Source: Leptodontidium sp. MPI-SDFR-AT-0119
Lineage: Eukaryota; Ascomycota; Leotiomycetes; Helotiales; Leptodontidiaceae
NCBI GenBank assembly: GCA_020726505.1
Contig: JAHLEZ010000006.1
Location: 2,170,001 to 2,234,000 of the forward strand
Length of the DNA stretch: 64,000 bases
Direction: 5' to 3'
Part shown: positions 44,832 to 56,127 of the stretch, piece after piece
Position numbering within the stretch: the stretch's first letter is position 1
How the letters are laid out: every line of letters begins with the position of its first letter
Position numbers and translations under genes: made by a program
The notes under the pieces: model-generated
Databases searched by the model: none
What the model was told of the DNA's origin: nothing
What the model saw: the letters and a program-made list of their open reading frames with translations, nothing else

Positions 44832-46211
44832 ATGTCGAATCTAGATCAGATTGTAAAGGGGGCGCCTCCTCCTGGGAATCAGTACCCCAACCAGGCGACA
44901 TCTGGAATTCAAGGTCCTGATCCATCCGGTCCTCCTCTTTTGGCGGACCCGTTGGCCTCTCTCCCATCCTCGCCTCCTCAGATCTACCTCAATCTGCTTA
45001 TCCTCGAAGCATCACTCCGTGCGCAATGGCTCCAGCTACGGACAAGGCGGCGCCAGCATACATTCTTCCTTACCATACTCGGCCTATGGATTCTATATTT
45101 TGGCTATGCGCTATACTTTGCGCCGCGAGAGGATGGCAGCGGCGTGGGAGGTTCTGTTTACTGGGTGGTAGAGATGACCGAGAAACTGTGCTTAATGGGC
45201 GGCGTGGTAACTGGGATTCTGGTTTGGGGAACTGGACAATGGGAACGGGGCTTTCGCTGGCCACGGCGCTGGGTATACACTACGAATAGGGGCCTGAGGG
45301 GGTTCAACTGCAAACTGGTGGTGATCAAGCAGCCATTGTGGAGGGACATCTTATCCACCTTGTCTTTCTTGTTTTCATATGGGTTATTTTCGAGCACCAG
45401 TGGGAGCTCATATCGATTTGTGAATCAGCCACTTTTGAGGGAGTCCGAGAAGATTCAGAGCAAAGGGGGTCATCATGCGCTTCCCAACATACACGAGGAT
45501 GATGAATCGGCAGGTTACGAGGAGGATCTTGCACCGGGCGGAGACTATGTTAAGCTTCTCCTGCTTCCAAAGCCCTTTTCGCCTGGCTTCAGGGAGAATT
45601 GGGATATTTACCGGACAGAGTATTGGGAGAAAGAGAACGAGAGACGAGCAATTTTACAGAAAAAGATCCGAGAAAGGGAGAGGAAGCTTGCCAAGCAAGA
45701 AGGTGGATGGCTGTGGTGGACAGGATATCGAGGGTGGAAGCGTGGGAAAACCCCAGATGTTGAGAAGAGTCACCACCTTCTTCACAAGCACGGTAGCCTT
45801 CGCGGGGACGATCAGAAGCGGACTCGAAGCGGGAGTGTCAGGTCTGGTTCACATTCCAGGAATTCATCTCGAAGCTCTACACCAACTGTGGAACTAGAGG
45901 ATGGCCAGATAGGGCACGTTCGTCGAGGCAGCAGTGCTTCAAGCGCCCGAAGGAAGAAGACTATCAGTGGAAGCAGGGTACAAAAGCTTACCCCTGGGGG
46001 CTCACGTTCTGCAACACCCGAAGTACCTTCTCCTCTTGTTAGAGAAAATAGCTTTACCAGCATTTCATCTCTTGACAGTGAACGCTCGCCTTCTCCGGGT
46101 GCAGGAGATGGGGAATCATCAAGCGGCACCAAGAGTTTGAGGTCATCATCAAAGTCCGGTGGTAGCGTCAGGAAGAAGCTGAATTCAGGTAGTGTAACAA
46201 AGAAACCTTAG
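44832..46211 (+). CDS. SPO7: Spo7-like regulatory subunit of the Nem1-Spo7 phosphatase
   Basis: An intronless 459-residue protein. After a Pro-rich N-terminus, the Spo7 signature reads QIYLNLLILEASLRAQWLQL then RTRRRQH (about 50-76). Two membrane spans follow: FFLTILGLWILYFGYALYF (about 78-96) and LCLMGGVVTGILVWG (about 119-133). RGLRGFNCKLVVIKQPLWRD and LLLPKPFSPGFRENWDIYR are further family blocks. In yeast Spo7 binds Nem1 at the nuclear envelope and endoplasmic reticulum, and the complex dephosphorylates the lipin Pah1, steering phosphatidate to triacylglycerol. The last 180 residues are a Ser-rich disordered tail longer than in yeast. Confidence 0.93.
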   Translation: MSNLDQIVKGAPPPGNQYPNQATSGIQGPDPSGPPLLADPLASLPSSPPQIYLNLLILEASLRAQWLQLRTRRRQHTFFLTILGLWILYFGYALYFAPREDGSGVGGSVYWVVEMTEKLCLMGGVVTGILVWGTGQWERGFRWPRRWVYTTNRGLRGFNCKLVVIKQPLWRDILSTLSFLFSYGLFSSTSGSSYRFVNQPLLRESEKIQSKGGHHALPNIHEDDESAGYEEDLAPGGDYVKLLLLPKPFSPGFRENWDIYRTEYWEKENERRAILQKKIRERERKLAKQEGGWLWWTGYRGWKRGKTPDVEKSHHLLHKHGSLRGDDQKRTRSGSVRSGSHSRNSSRSSTPTVELEDGQIGHVRRGSSASSARRKKTISGSRVQKLTPGGSRSATPEVPSPLVRENSFTSISSLDSERSPSPGAGDGESSSGTKSLRSSSKSGGSVRKKLNSGSVTKKP

Positions 46212-46554
46212 ATAAACAATTGAACTAGGGCAATAATCGACTCGAGCATCATGTCTTTGTCTTGTCTTGGCCATAATCGCAGGAGCAGATTGAACCCCTG
46301 TAAAGCGTGCCGCGCCAATCAATAAGCGCGATTGTGCTGATAACGTATCGCGCTTACTGGTACATTCAAAAGGCATTCACCTTTTACTCCGTAGAACATA
46401 TAACTTGAGGTCCACCAACCCAATGCTAGCGACAGCTTGGTGCTGAATCATTCACCTCTAGGCTCTGTATTCATCTACTCGACAACTCTACACCTCCAAT
46501 TAAGATATCTCGAATCGTCAGAACGAACACCAACAGCATCCTCAAGCATACATC
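46212..46554. other. Intergenic, promoter of the phosphatase-like gene
   Basis: 343 bp between two plus-strand genes; no further feature seen. Confidence 0.5.
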
Positions 46555-47583
46555 ATGTCAGCACCCATGGCAAGCACATTCCGTGGTCCCAACCCTAGAA
46601 ATGGGCCTATTCAGGCACCAGCTCCACAGAGATACATTAGTGGACTCGACAATCGACCAGAGGCCAATATGAATACGCTTTCGCATCTCACAGGAGCGCA
46701 AGCCTCGACGGAGTACTCATGGCGGGTAGGTACATCTCAAGTGGGATCATGCGCTTGCTGACAGGTTCAGGCACCGTCACCACCTCACATATACATTCCA
46801 CAGCCCAAGGAAGATGAGACACTCGCGCTGCCTGCGTTCACGGCTATGGGCTATACGGAGGAGGAGAAGGCGATCTTGGTAGAGGTGACGGGAAACAACT
46901 CCTGGATTGGCAGGGCGAGGGACTGGAAATATTCATGGAGAAGAGAGTCACAGTCGATCCTCACCTTTCTCCAACTTGGTCCTTCCTGCGCCGCGAGAGA
47001 TCTGACAGCTTTGAGAAATGATGGGGTTACTATGCTGCTGGTCATCCGGAGTACTATGACTGCGGCAGCCAGCTTGTTGAGTGGAGACAGAGCTGCGCGC
47101 GCACTGGGTATCGAATCTGCCGCCGTCGACGTTGCTAGCAATAACGAGCTCATTGCGGCTTTCCCAAGAGCAACCCGAATCATCAACGACCATCTTCTCT
47201 CGCAATACCGTCGGCATATGGCAGCCACTGGATCTGTCCCTCAACCCTGTGGTAAAGTCCTCGTCTTCTGCGAGTCTGGCAACGAGCGTTCGGCAGCCTT
47301 TGTCGTAGCTTTTATTATGAATATCTACGGCCTCGAACTAATCCCCGCTATCCAATATGTCCAATCCCAGCGCTTCTGCGTTGCTTTCGACGACGACTTG
47401 AAGTATATGCTTAACAGCTACCAGGACATCTTGAAGGCTCAGCGCGATGTTCCTTCGGCTCCGCCAGCAAAACCAAAGAGACGTAGAGATGATATCATGG
47501 ACGAAGATGGCGATGTGGATATGGATGGCAAGGGAGATGACGAGGCGAGATTCGGAGGCCGCATCTTTGTTCCTTTCCAATAG
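46555..47583 (+). CDS. Dual-specificity-phosphatase-like protein
   Basis: Two exons, 46555-46725 and 46771-47583, give 327 residues with a 45-nt intron. The phosphatase loop is VFCESGNERSA, a full CX5R (Cys about 224, Arg about 230) followed by the usual Ser. LGIESAAVDVASNNEL and YRRHMAATG resemble the segment before the loop in STYX/DUSP proteins, and AAFVVAFIMNIYGLELIPAIQYVQ the helix after it. Vertebrate STYX has lost the Cys; here Cys and Arg are intact, but the usual HC pair is FC and the general-acid Asp is not obvious. It could be an active phosphatase or a phospho-binding pseudoenzyme. The tail is basic then acidic (KPKRRRDDIMDEDGDVDMDG). Some features recall fungal mRNA-associated phosphatase-like proteins; that is a guess. 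Confidence 0.85.
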
Positions 47584-48483
47584 ACACGGCAGGCTTCTCT
47601 CATCGTGCATTCAACAGCTATTGTCATTATTAGGAGCGAGGCGTTCTGGGGTGGGAGGACATGGCCAAGGGAGTTCAAGGGGCTGTCTCTTGCATTTACA
47701 GGGAATACTGGCGTCTTCAATACCCAATGGCGAGGCACAAACTATAGGGTGTTTTGGGGTCCAGGGGGACAGTGTATGATAAGGGACAGAGAACGGCATC
47801 TGAGCTTCTGATTCCCCCTACTACTTGCAGCATAGGCTTACTGAATAGCTTTACCGCATGCAAGAAACTAATTGCTCAAGGTAGCATCATTTCGTCCCCT
47901 CTTCTTTGTTGACTGCGTTGTGCATTTTTCAACGTGATCTGAGCTATGAGCTATATTTAATTTAGTTAGCTACGTTACAATTGGGTTGGTCATCTTTTAT
48001 GCGCGTTTCAAAGTCACGGAGAACAAGTTCATTTTTGGGAAGGGTCAAACTTTCATTGTGTGCTCTCTCTTGAGACATAAACCGGTGAGTTGTGTTTCCT
48101 AAACTGGAATAAAACCCGGATTCAAGGCTTCAAAGACATTATTGGGAACGTAAGTCGAGAGGGCAACTTCTGTCACATTCTCCAGCCAAACCGTGGTCCA
48201 ACCTTTACTAAACGCTTAAGCTGACGCAACGTCCGTACCAAACCGACCAACGCTATGCACGCAACATCTTAAATCTCATTTCCCGCTCTCAAACTCCCCA
48301 AAGGAACGAAAATGTACAAGACCAACAACCCTCGATCTTCTCTAGCCATTGTCTGGATACATCGACAAAGTATCAGGTGGTACTAAGCCAACGGAGATAG
48401 ACCTGGGCTATCCAAAGAACCAACACTCCCCCCTTCCCTCCCTGACCCCCTCCGTCGCACACAAGCAGCAACAATCCTCCCCT
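47584..48483. other. Intergenic between convergent genes, no gene seen
   Basis: 900 bp holding both 3' flanks. A pyrimidine/A-rich tract lies near 48420-48483. No supported frame. Confidence 0.5.
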
Positions 48484-49155
48484 CTATCCCCTTTGGCAAA
48501 TCAAACTTCCCTCCTCAATCTCCTCCCTCGAAGTCCTCGCGCCCTCAAACCCCTCCAGCCGTCTCCACAAATCCCCCAACAGCGTCGCACTCTTCACATT
48601 CGCAGCCAACACCCTCTTCGCCTCCTCCACATCATCAGCATGGATATTATACAGCTCCTTACGGTTGCAAGGCCGGAGCAGTTCTTTTACGTCGTGGATC
48701 TCGTAGTCTTCGAGATGAAGCAGGAGGAACGTGTCGGAGAGGCTGAAGTATTTCGAGAGGACGTGCAGGACTGCAAATGTTATACCTGGTCGGAGAAGGT
48801 TCCAGCTGTTCCACGGGAAGTGGCGAGATCCTATGCTGACGGGGCGCTTGCCTGAGCACGAGGCTTTGCGCTCGACTGATTTCCAGGCGATGTAGGAGGC
48901 GGGTGGAAATGCTGGTGTGGGTGAGGGTGAGGGTGAGAATTCTTCTGATGTTTCTGTTGCAGGAGAGGCTTGGGCGATTCTGAGGGAGGTGGTAGGGGCA
49001 CGTGGAGGTGGATGTGGATGTGGAGGTGCTGACATTTCTCCAGCTTGGGTAGCTAGGGGAGCTCGCCTCTGTGTTGATGCTCTTTCGGGGAGGCTTGCGC
49101 TTTGGTTTTCCCTGATTTTGAGTGAGGGTTGGGTGGCTCTTCCAGTTCTGCGCAT
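48484..49155 (-). CDS. Hypothetical protein, 223 aa
   Basis: A single-exon frame starting MRRTGRATQPSLKI. The frame is open to 49254, but the extra 33 codons are low-complexity Thr/Asn/Lys, so I chose 49155. The first 90 residues are disordered (Pro, Ser, Arg). The remainder looks folded and conserved: SIGSRHFPWNSWNLLRPGIT, FSLSDTFLLLHLEDYEIHDV, then a helical end with EEAKRVLAANVKSATLLGDL. I do not recognise the family. A gagggtgagggtgag repeat at about 48918-48937 encodes the SPSPSP run. Confidence 0.6.
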   Translation of the reverse strand: MRRTGRATQPSLKIRENQSASLPERASTQRRAPLATQAGEMSAPPHPHPPPRAPTTSLRIAQASPATETSEEFSPSPSPTPAFPPASYIAWKSVERKASCSGKRPVSIGSRHFPWNSWNLLRPGITFAVLHVLSKYFSLSDTFLLLHLEDYEIHDVKELLRPCNRKELYNIHADDVEEAKRVLAANVKSATLLGDLWRRLEGFEGARTSREEIEEGSLICQRG

Positions 49156-51051
49156 TTCGAAGATTCTGTTTGATTTTTTGTTTGTTGCTTTCTTTGTTTG
49201 TCCGTTTGTTCGTTGATTTGTTTGTTTGTTGGTTACAGATATTATGCGGTTCAAGGATGCGGTATTGAATTTATGTGGTCCTTAGCAATGCTGTTTTGGG
49301 TAATGCCAATGTGAATGTGAAGTTCGGATAGGATTGTGAGTCTGATGCTGCGATGTCATGGTGGTTGTCGGGTAAAGAGAGCGACGAATGAAGAAGGAGG
49401 GGGGGAGAAGAACGAGAAGGAGAAGGCGGAGGCGAAGTAGAAGGAATTTGTTGAATATATGATCGCGGAGGAGAGAAGAGTGAATATGAAGGTCAGAGCG
49501 AAATAATTTGAGAAGTTGTAGGTTACATTAAAGGTTTGTATTTAAATCGTCGGTCAACTTGTGACGCCAATTCCCTTTTGGGGCCTCGAAATGGCTTCAT
49601 CCTCCACCAGCAACTATGCTAAGTGTCTAAATCAACCAGTAAAACTGTTCAAATCTCGATTTTTTTTTTTTTTTTTTTTTTGCAATCTATTTCCTGGCTT
49701 TTTGGGTAATGTGTCGAATCATCTGGCCTGCTTCGCTTAAATTTCTGACCGAAGATTTGTTTGTGATGGAAGATACGCAAGTTTATGGATGCTGTTAGTT
49801 CGGCTTTTACCTTAAAATGGATCTGAGATTACTAGAATATGATGGTAGATTTATCGCGAACTTGAATAATTACTATATGCTTCATATTAGGTGAGCCAAG
49901 GGTCATTGAAGTGAAGAGACTTGAGTAAATATTCCGAGATTAGCCATTGACTTCTTCACAGAGTACTAGGCCATTGATAGGTCATGAATTTGAAAAATTA
50001 CAAGCTTCCCTTCGTATATAATCATAATAACCTTCAGCAAGTTTGGGACCACAGCGTGTTTTCTGTATCAAGCGGACTTGTGCGCCAACCTTGGTATGAA
50101 GTGTTCATACAAGCAGCGATGCATATATTATAGTCAGTCTATGCTTGAATGGTAGTGACATGGTGAAATTCTAGCTGGTAACTAATCATCGTAGCCTCGT
50201 TCCGTGAATTCACTTTTCAAATCATCAAATGTAAGGTTGTCCAAGATAGTCTGAAAGATTGTCCTCGCCTCACGCGAACACAAATTTTTTTCAGGTTCTT
50301 TCACGGTCAGCTAGTTGGGAGAGAAGTTTGATTTCCTATAAAGAATAGCTGTGGGGGTTTTTAGATGTGCAGGTATAATTAGACGTCAGGTTCATTAACC
50401 GAAGCCATGAGGAAGTAATGAAGATCTGTGAGTGAGTATCGGCTTGTAAGTACTAAAAGAGCACAATATAATCAGCTTCTTCACTTCAAAAATTATCTAT
50501 GTTGGCATTTAACAAGAGAGTAGAACATCGAAAATATATAGAAGATCTGGGAGTCTTTTGGTGGAAAGTAGCCAGCCAGGCCTGGTTGATTGTCGCTTCG
50601 CTTATTGGGAAGTCAACAAACTGGAAAGAGGCTAATCGTTATTTGGAAGGTCGTTAGAGATTAAATTTATTTCCCCGTAATCAAATACAGTCTGTTTTTA
50701 ATAATTACAAAGTCAAACACTATTCTGTTCACAAATAAACATTGAGAAAGGCACCGGTCTAGAGATTTCAAGGATCTTGCGCCACGATTAGGTTCGGTTG
50801 GTGAAGTTGCGCCTGAGGCATTAAAACCCAGCCACGATCGAACGTCAGCCCGTTCATGAAGCTCAAGTCCGACAGCTCCAGACATGCAGCAAACCATCCC
50901 AAACAATTGACGAGTTTGCCAGTCTATTCCTCAACTCCAGATTCTTTCGGCATCTCTAAATCCTACAAGCTAGGCATCATCAAACTCACGATCCGTCAAC
51001 GAAGCTCCTCCAATCTTCGAGCTGTCCGGAGGCCAGCCTCGTGCCACCAAC
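49156..51051. other. Long intergenic stretch, 1.9 kb
   Basis: Divergent promoter space of the hypothetical gene and End3. The 49400-49480 part is purine-rich (gaagaaggaggggggg). The middle (49700-50650) is AT-rich with no frame over 60 codons. A poly-T run sits at 49660-49681. No gene, tRNA or transposon is recognised. Confidence 0.5.
49660..49681 (+). repeat. Poly-T run, 22 nt
   Basis: An uninterrupted T22 in intergenic DNA. It is not next to a gene end and I see no target-site duplication around it. Confidence 0.95.
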
Positions 51052-52379
51052 ATGTCGAACAAGCGGATAGAACAGAGCGAGATTGAAAAATACTGGGAGA
51101 TCTTTGCATCCCTCTCAAATGGCGGTACACATCTCACAGGCTCCCAAGCAGCGCCCGTGCTGAAGAACAGTCAATTGCGGGACGATCAACTGGAGCGCAT
51201 CTGGGACCTAGCGGACGTGGACAATGATGGGAATCTGGATTTCGAGGAGTTCTGCGTAGCTATGCGGTTGATATTTGATCTTGTCAATGGAGTAAGCTGG
51301 ATCAAAGGAGCCTGTAAACCTGTAGTTGTGCTAATATGAGGTCCTGCAGGAATACGCTGATGTTCCACCACAACTCCCGGATTGGCTGGTTCCTGAATCG
51401 AAGGCACATTTGGTCCAGGCAAACAGGGCCCTCACCGGCAGGCAGGTTCAGTTTGAGAGAATTGAAGACGAAGACGATTCTCCGGGGCTGAAGGATGGCT
51501 TCGATTGGTACATGAGTCCTTCAGACAAGTCGAAATACGAGGAGATATACTCTGCGAACCGGGATGGCAGGGGAGAAATCACTTGTAAGTTTAAATATAG
51601 GCTGGAATACTGATTGGATATTAGCTAACCTCCGCACAGTTGAATCACTCGATTCCCTTTACTCCTCCCTCGACGTTCCAGATACCGATATCCGGTCAGC
51701 GTGGAACCTTATAAACCCATCCGCATCCTCCGCCATCTCCAAAGATGCCACGCTGGCCTTCCTACATATTCTAAACAACCGCCATGAAGGCTTCCGTATT
51801 CCACGGACAGTTCCTCCTTCGCTCCGATCGAGTTTCGAGCGGAACCAAATCGACTACCAGATCGACAACCAACGCACATCTTCGCCCGCGCAAAGATGGG
51901 GCTCGACTGGAGGCGAGGAAACTAGCACAGGCCGGAAAGCGAAGTTCGGAGATACATATCTGAGTAGAATGGGGATGGGTGGGAAGTCGAGCTACAAGCC
52001 TGCCGGAACAGATTTCTCGACCACCAAGACAACAGAGGATTGGGAGGAAGTGCGACTGAAGAAGCAGTTAAGTGAGCTGGAAGCGAAGATCGAGAAGGTC
52101 GAAGCCGCATCAGCGAATCGATCCGGAGGGCGACGAGATACCAAGCCAGCTCTTGTGAAGAGGGAATTGGAGCAGCTATTGGATTACAAGCGCAGAGAAT
52201 TGCGCGATATGGAGTCTGGAGAGGGGAAGAGCAAAGTTGGAGCCAGCTTGAAGGGTGTTGCGGATGAGATTGCAATTGTCAAGGAGCAGGTTGATGGCCT
52301 TGAAGCCCATCTGAGATCACGCCAGCAGGCTTTGGCTGAGTTGCAGCAAGAAATTGAGAATGAGAAGTCGAGTAGATAG
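51052..52379 (+). CDS. END3: Actin cytoskeleton-regulatory complex protein End3 (EH domain)
   Basis: Three exons, 51052-51291, 51350-51584 and 51640-52379, give 404 residues with matching phases. The N-terminal EH domain (residues about 5-95) includes [12 protein letters not shown], the hydrophobic core [11 protein letters not shown] and the calcium-binding EF-hand [21 protein letters not shown] second, degenerate EH-like unit covers [27 protein letters not shown]. The C-terminal 130 residues are coiled coil ([17 protein letters not shown] and onward). End3 works with Pan1 and Sla1 in actin patches during clathrin endocytosis. Typical family length. Confidence 0.95.
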
Positions 52380-53067
52380 ATACCTTTAATGCACAAACCT
52401 TTTTCGACTTTCAGCCCGGTATCATGTCTTTACTGCAATAGTAGTCTTCGAGTACTGATCTAAAATCACCATGTGGGTGTGCTGTGCTCACGTCTAACAT
52501 AATCATACCGTTATTAACTTCCAGGTCCAAGAATTTCAAACAGCAGCTAATCGCTTCATTCCGTCTCATCCTCCTCGCTTCTTGACTCCTTCAATCTTGT
52601 TTGACAGAAGAAGGTGAAAAGCTGCCGTAGAAACGAAATATGATGCTCGTGATTTTATACTCTACAGTTCCCTGCCCATGTCTCCCTCCCCTGTCTCCAC
52701 TGACAGCTGCTCGACTTAGCTAAGCGAGCCTGCTTTGTTTACCCACGAAGAACGCATGCAAGCAGGACCATCACGATCGTGTCACGTATAAGATCATACC
52801 GCCCCTACGGTCGAGGAATTACATGCTTAGATGAGTGTTCTTGATATGCAGTTGAATTTCACCCAGCATGTATTTAGACTCTCCTGCCCGCATTTGCACA
52901 CTGCCGGACTCAAGCTACAAAATATTCTTTTCTTATTAGTGAATTATTTATTCGTACTTCAAATAATTCATATACTTCATCATCATAAGAAAGTTCAACA
53001 ACTAAAAGCCAAATGCCTTCTCACTATTCTCTCACAACATCTCCTGTCTTCCCTCCCCCTCTTCAAC
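52380..53067. other. Intergenic between convergent genes, no gene seen
   Basis: About 690 bp; AT-rich near 52920-53000. No supported frame. Confidence 0.55.
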
Positions 53068-55076
53068 CTAAGAACTCCACTCCAAAAGCACACTGTCCCA
53101 CAAATACCCCCTCCAAAGCGTAAACCTCGTCACCTTAAAAACAAGCTTATTCTCACCCTCCCTCAGCGTCCCCGCACCAACCCCAAACTCATAAAACCTC
53201 CACTCCCCGGCCGTAGTCCCAGACCTATAAAGCGCAGGATCACTCTGCAGATCCTTCGTCACAAAACTCGCCACGGGGCTCTCATTTAGACTAACATCCA
53301 GATTCGAGCTCTGCGACCATCCAGCAAGCGAGATCGTCAACACCGCCGTCCTATTCCCCTTGATCTCCGACTTCGGGACATCGAATACCACCGTCCAGGA
53401 CCCGAGCGCGGAGGACGCGTAGTACCACTCACTCTCGTTGGACTTCCCAATCGTGTACGTCAGGTTCGCGGGAGATTGCGCGGCGAGACCATGCGTGTAC
53501 GGCGCGCCGCCATTCTTGAACCCGAGGGCTTTCCTATCCAGCGCGCCGATTTGGAAAATGCGTTTTCGCTGCGTGTTGATCTTCCAAGACAAGTTCCCGA
53601 GAGCTGTCTTCTTACCTTCCCTAACTACGATATCGTTTAATGCGAATGTGGTCGTTACAGCAGAGAGACTCCCGCCATTGCCCCATGCTGAGAGAGTGTA
53701 TATCCCCGTGCGGACGTCGTCGATTCGGAAGTTTCCTCGTGAGTCGGCGGTGCTGGTGTATTGGTAGTTGGCGCCTTGGTCGAGGGTGCTGAGGTTGGAT
53801 CTGTTGTCGCCGAGAAAGATGGACGCACCTGCTGCTGGCTTGCCATCTGAGAGTGTTAGTTTACCGGAGATGGAGCTGCGAGATTGGTAAGCTGTGTTGT
53901 TGAGCCAGGGGTATGGCCAGGCTGAGAATTCTTGCTTGGAGCGGATTGCAGCGTCCTCTTTGGAGCCATCGTTCTGAGTTGAATAGTATATCAGTACCAA
54001 TATCAAACCATACCAGTAACAAACAATGCCAGACCAGACCAGGACAGATCCGAGCAGATCAAGAAAGTCTTATAAGTAAATCGGAACTCACAAGATACCA
54101 AAGCCACGGCCCCCAAATCTTCCCCGCGGGAAACGTAGCCTGCGACGAGACCTGAAAATGCGAACCATGCACAACATTCAACTCGACCGCATCACCAGTC
54201 TTCGTCTCGCGATGCACAGTCAACTCTTGCTTCAACTGGTTCCCATTCAGATAATCCCTCCCGGGTCTGATATACCAACTCCCGAACCCCTCACCGTATA
54301 CCCCGTGGAAGTCGATCTCGCGGATGAAGGTAGACCAGTCGTATTTCGTGATGTACGTCCCGTCGGGCCGCTGGAACGTCTCGTCTTGGACTTTGGTTCC
54401 GGAGAGGATGTCGGCGAAAGATGGAAGGGGTTCGTCCTTAATTGGTGTGCGGCCGTGTGTGAATGTGGTGTTGGAGAGGCGGAAAAGCGTGCGCAAGACC
54501 CCGAGTTCGGGGAGAGATTTGTTGATTATGTATTGGTAGGCGCCGGGGAGGGAGGGCGTGAGGACCCAGTGGAGGTCGATGAGGTCGGAGGTGAAGACTA
54601 TGTCGACGTATTCGTTGGTTTCCTGGTAGATGCTGGCGGATGTCCATGCGAAGTTTGCTTCACCGTCTGTGATTGGTAGGGAGAGAATCGTTAGCGATGA
54701 CTGTCAACAAAGATCTCTCGCCTGCGTTACAAAACCCTTGGCAAACTTGGGACATCCCCCGAGGACTCTTCATCATAGAGTTATCAGTCAAGTCCGTCTG
54801 GCCAAGTCCATGAGCCACAACTTCGACTTTCGAACACAAAAAAGTCTTCTCACCATAGCCAGAATAATGCCCCACAGCATCTCCAATCAAATCCCTCCCT
54901 CCATAGAACAACTTCTTCCCATATACATCACCAATCGTGATATTCCACAACCCATTCCCAATAACCCACCCAGTCGTCGCAGTACGAGGTATGAGGAAAG
55001 GCTTGACAAGCTCTGCAGCAGGAGCAGCAAAAGTCGCACCTAGAAACAACGAAAGAGCCGGGAGGAGGAATCGCAT
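53068..55076 (-). CDS. Secreted rhamnogalacturonan lyase (polysaccharide lyase family 4)
   Basis: Three exons, 55076-54854, 54666-54092 and 53973-53068, give 567 residues. The signal peptide MRFLLPALSLFLGATFAAPA is followed by the PL4 N-terminal beta-sandwich (WVIGNGLWNITIGDVYGKKL, GRDLIGDAVGHYSGY, FAWTSASIYQ, VDIVFTSDLIDLHWV). The middle fibronectin-type domain contains SGKLTLSDGKPAAGASIFLG and ADSRGNFRIDDVRTGIYTLSAWG. The C-terminal carbohydrate-binding-like domain contains WKINTQRKRIFQIGALDRKALGFKNG and ends WRGYLWDSVLLEW. The three-domain layout and length fit the family. The enzyme cuts rhamnogalacturonan I backbones of pectin by beta-elimination outside the cell. Intron 1 is 187 nt, long for this window. 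The upstream frame extension to 55214 is excluded because it would mask the signal peptide. Confidence 0.93.
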
Positions 55077-56127
55077 GATCACTACACACTCAGAGTCTGG
55101 CCAGGTAGACTCGAACTTGTCTATGTGACAACGGTTTGGATCGCAAGTCCGCCAAGGTGGAAAGGGAAGCGTACTTATATATAAACTAACCTGAACACAC
55201 TTCAAAATAACCAAACACTGATTATGCCATAGCTACAGGAAAGCAGGCAGGCATGCATGCGGACGGAAAAGAAAACTTTCAAAAACCCTCGCAAATGGCA
55301 TGGCACCATAATGTCGCAATATTCCATCTTCAAAAATCCCAATATGATGACCCAGAGAATGGAGCAATCGAGGAGGAGATATGACTGCAAAAGGAAGGTT
55401 CGAAAAAAATGACGTCTTTTGTCCTGGGTATATTAATTGAGAGGTTCCCACTTCTCTGCAGAGGACAAGGGGACTCCGATGCGGCGACCAGCAAATGCTC
55501 GGCACATTCGTTGCCGAAATGCTTGTTAATCTTGTACGCCCACCTACGTAGGTAAGAGGAAGGGATCGTTCCCCCGCTTAGATCCTTCCCGATCTACTTA
55601 ATGTAACAAACATTTTGATTCGGGGGAAAATAGCGACTTCATGTCTGATCTTTAGGTTGATTACTGAAGGACTTCCGAGAGAGTAGAATAGAAATCAGCA
55701 GAGCTAACTAACTGTTTTTTAATTTGCAGAATACTAGCTAGCTAGCTAGCTATTGAAAGCTGGCTGGCTGGCGAGCGAGTACTACTCTTGTGTGTGGGTT
55801 TGTTGTTTTGTTGATGAGATGAAGATTTAGGAAGATTGGGTTGGCTGGCTACTTTAATTAGTCGCCTACATGAAGAGCAAAGATCCGAAGGAATAACTGT
55901 GCAGAGCAATCATACATACAAACAGCACCTGGCTTCAATAAAATGGTATCGCATCCCTCCCTTGTGTTCTAAAAAGGTCATAATGTCTAAAAGTACACAA
56001 TAACACACCTAACACCCCACCCCGCCCAACTGAACTAGTTGGGGCTGCTGCTTGCAAGTAAGCGAAAGCCAAGCCTTGCTGTCAATATCATCACACATCC
56101 ATCTCCAATTCCCCCCAATCTGCGGAC
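55077..56127. other. Intergenic, no gene seen
   Basis: Promoter side of the PL4 gene and 3' flank of Yip4. A gctagctagctagctagct microsatellite is followed by ggctggctggc near 55738-55773. No supported frame. Confidence 0.55.
55735..55773 (+). repeat. CTAG/GGCT microsatellite
   Basis: About four to five ctag units, a short spacer, then three ggct units. It is palindromic and could fold, but looks like a simple repeat. Confidence 0.8.

Noticed and set aside
54158..54679. 173-codon plus-strand frame
   Set aside because: Antisense to exon 2 of the PL4 lyase gene, which is conserved.
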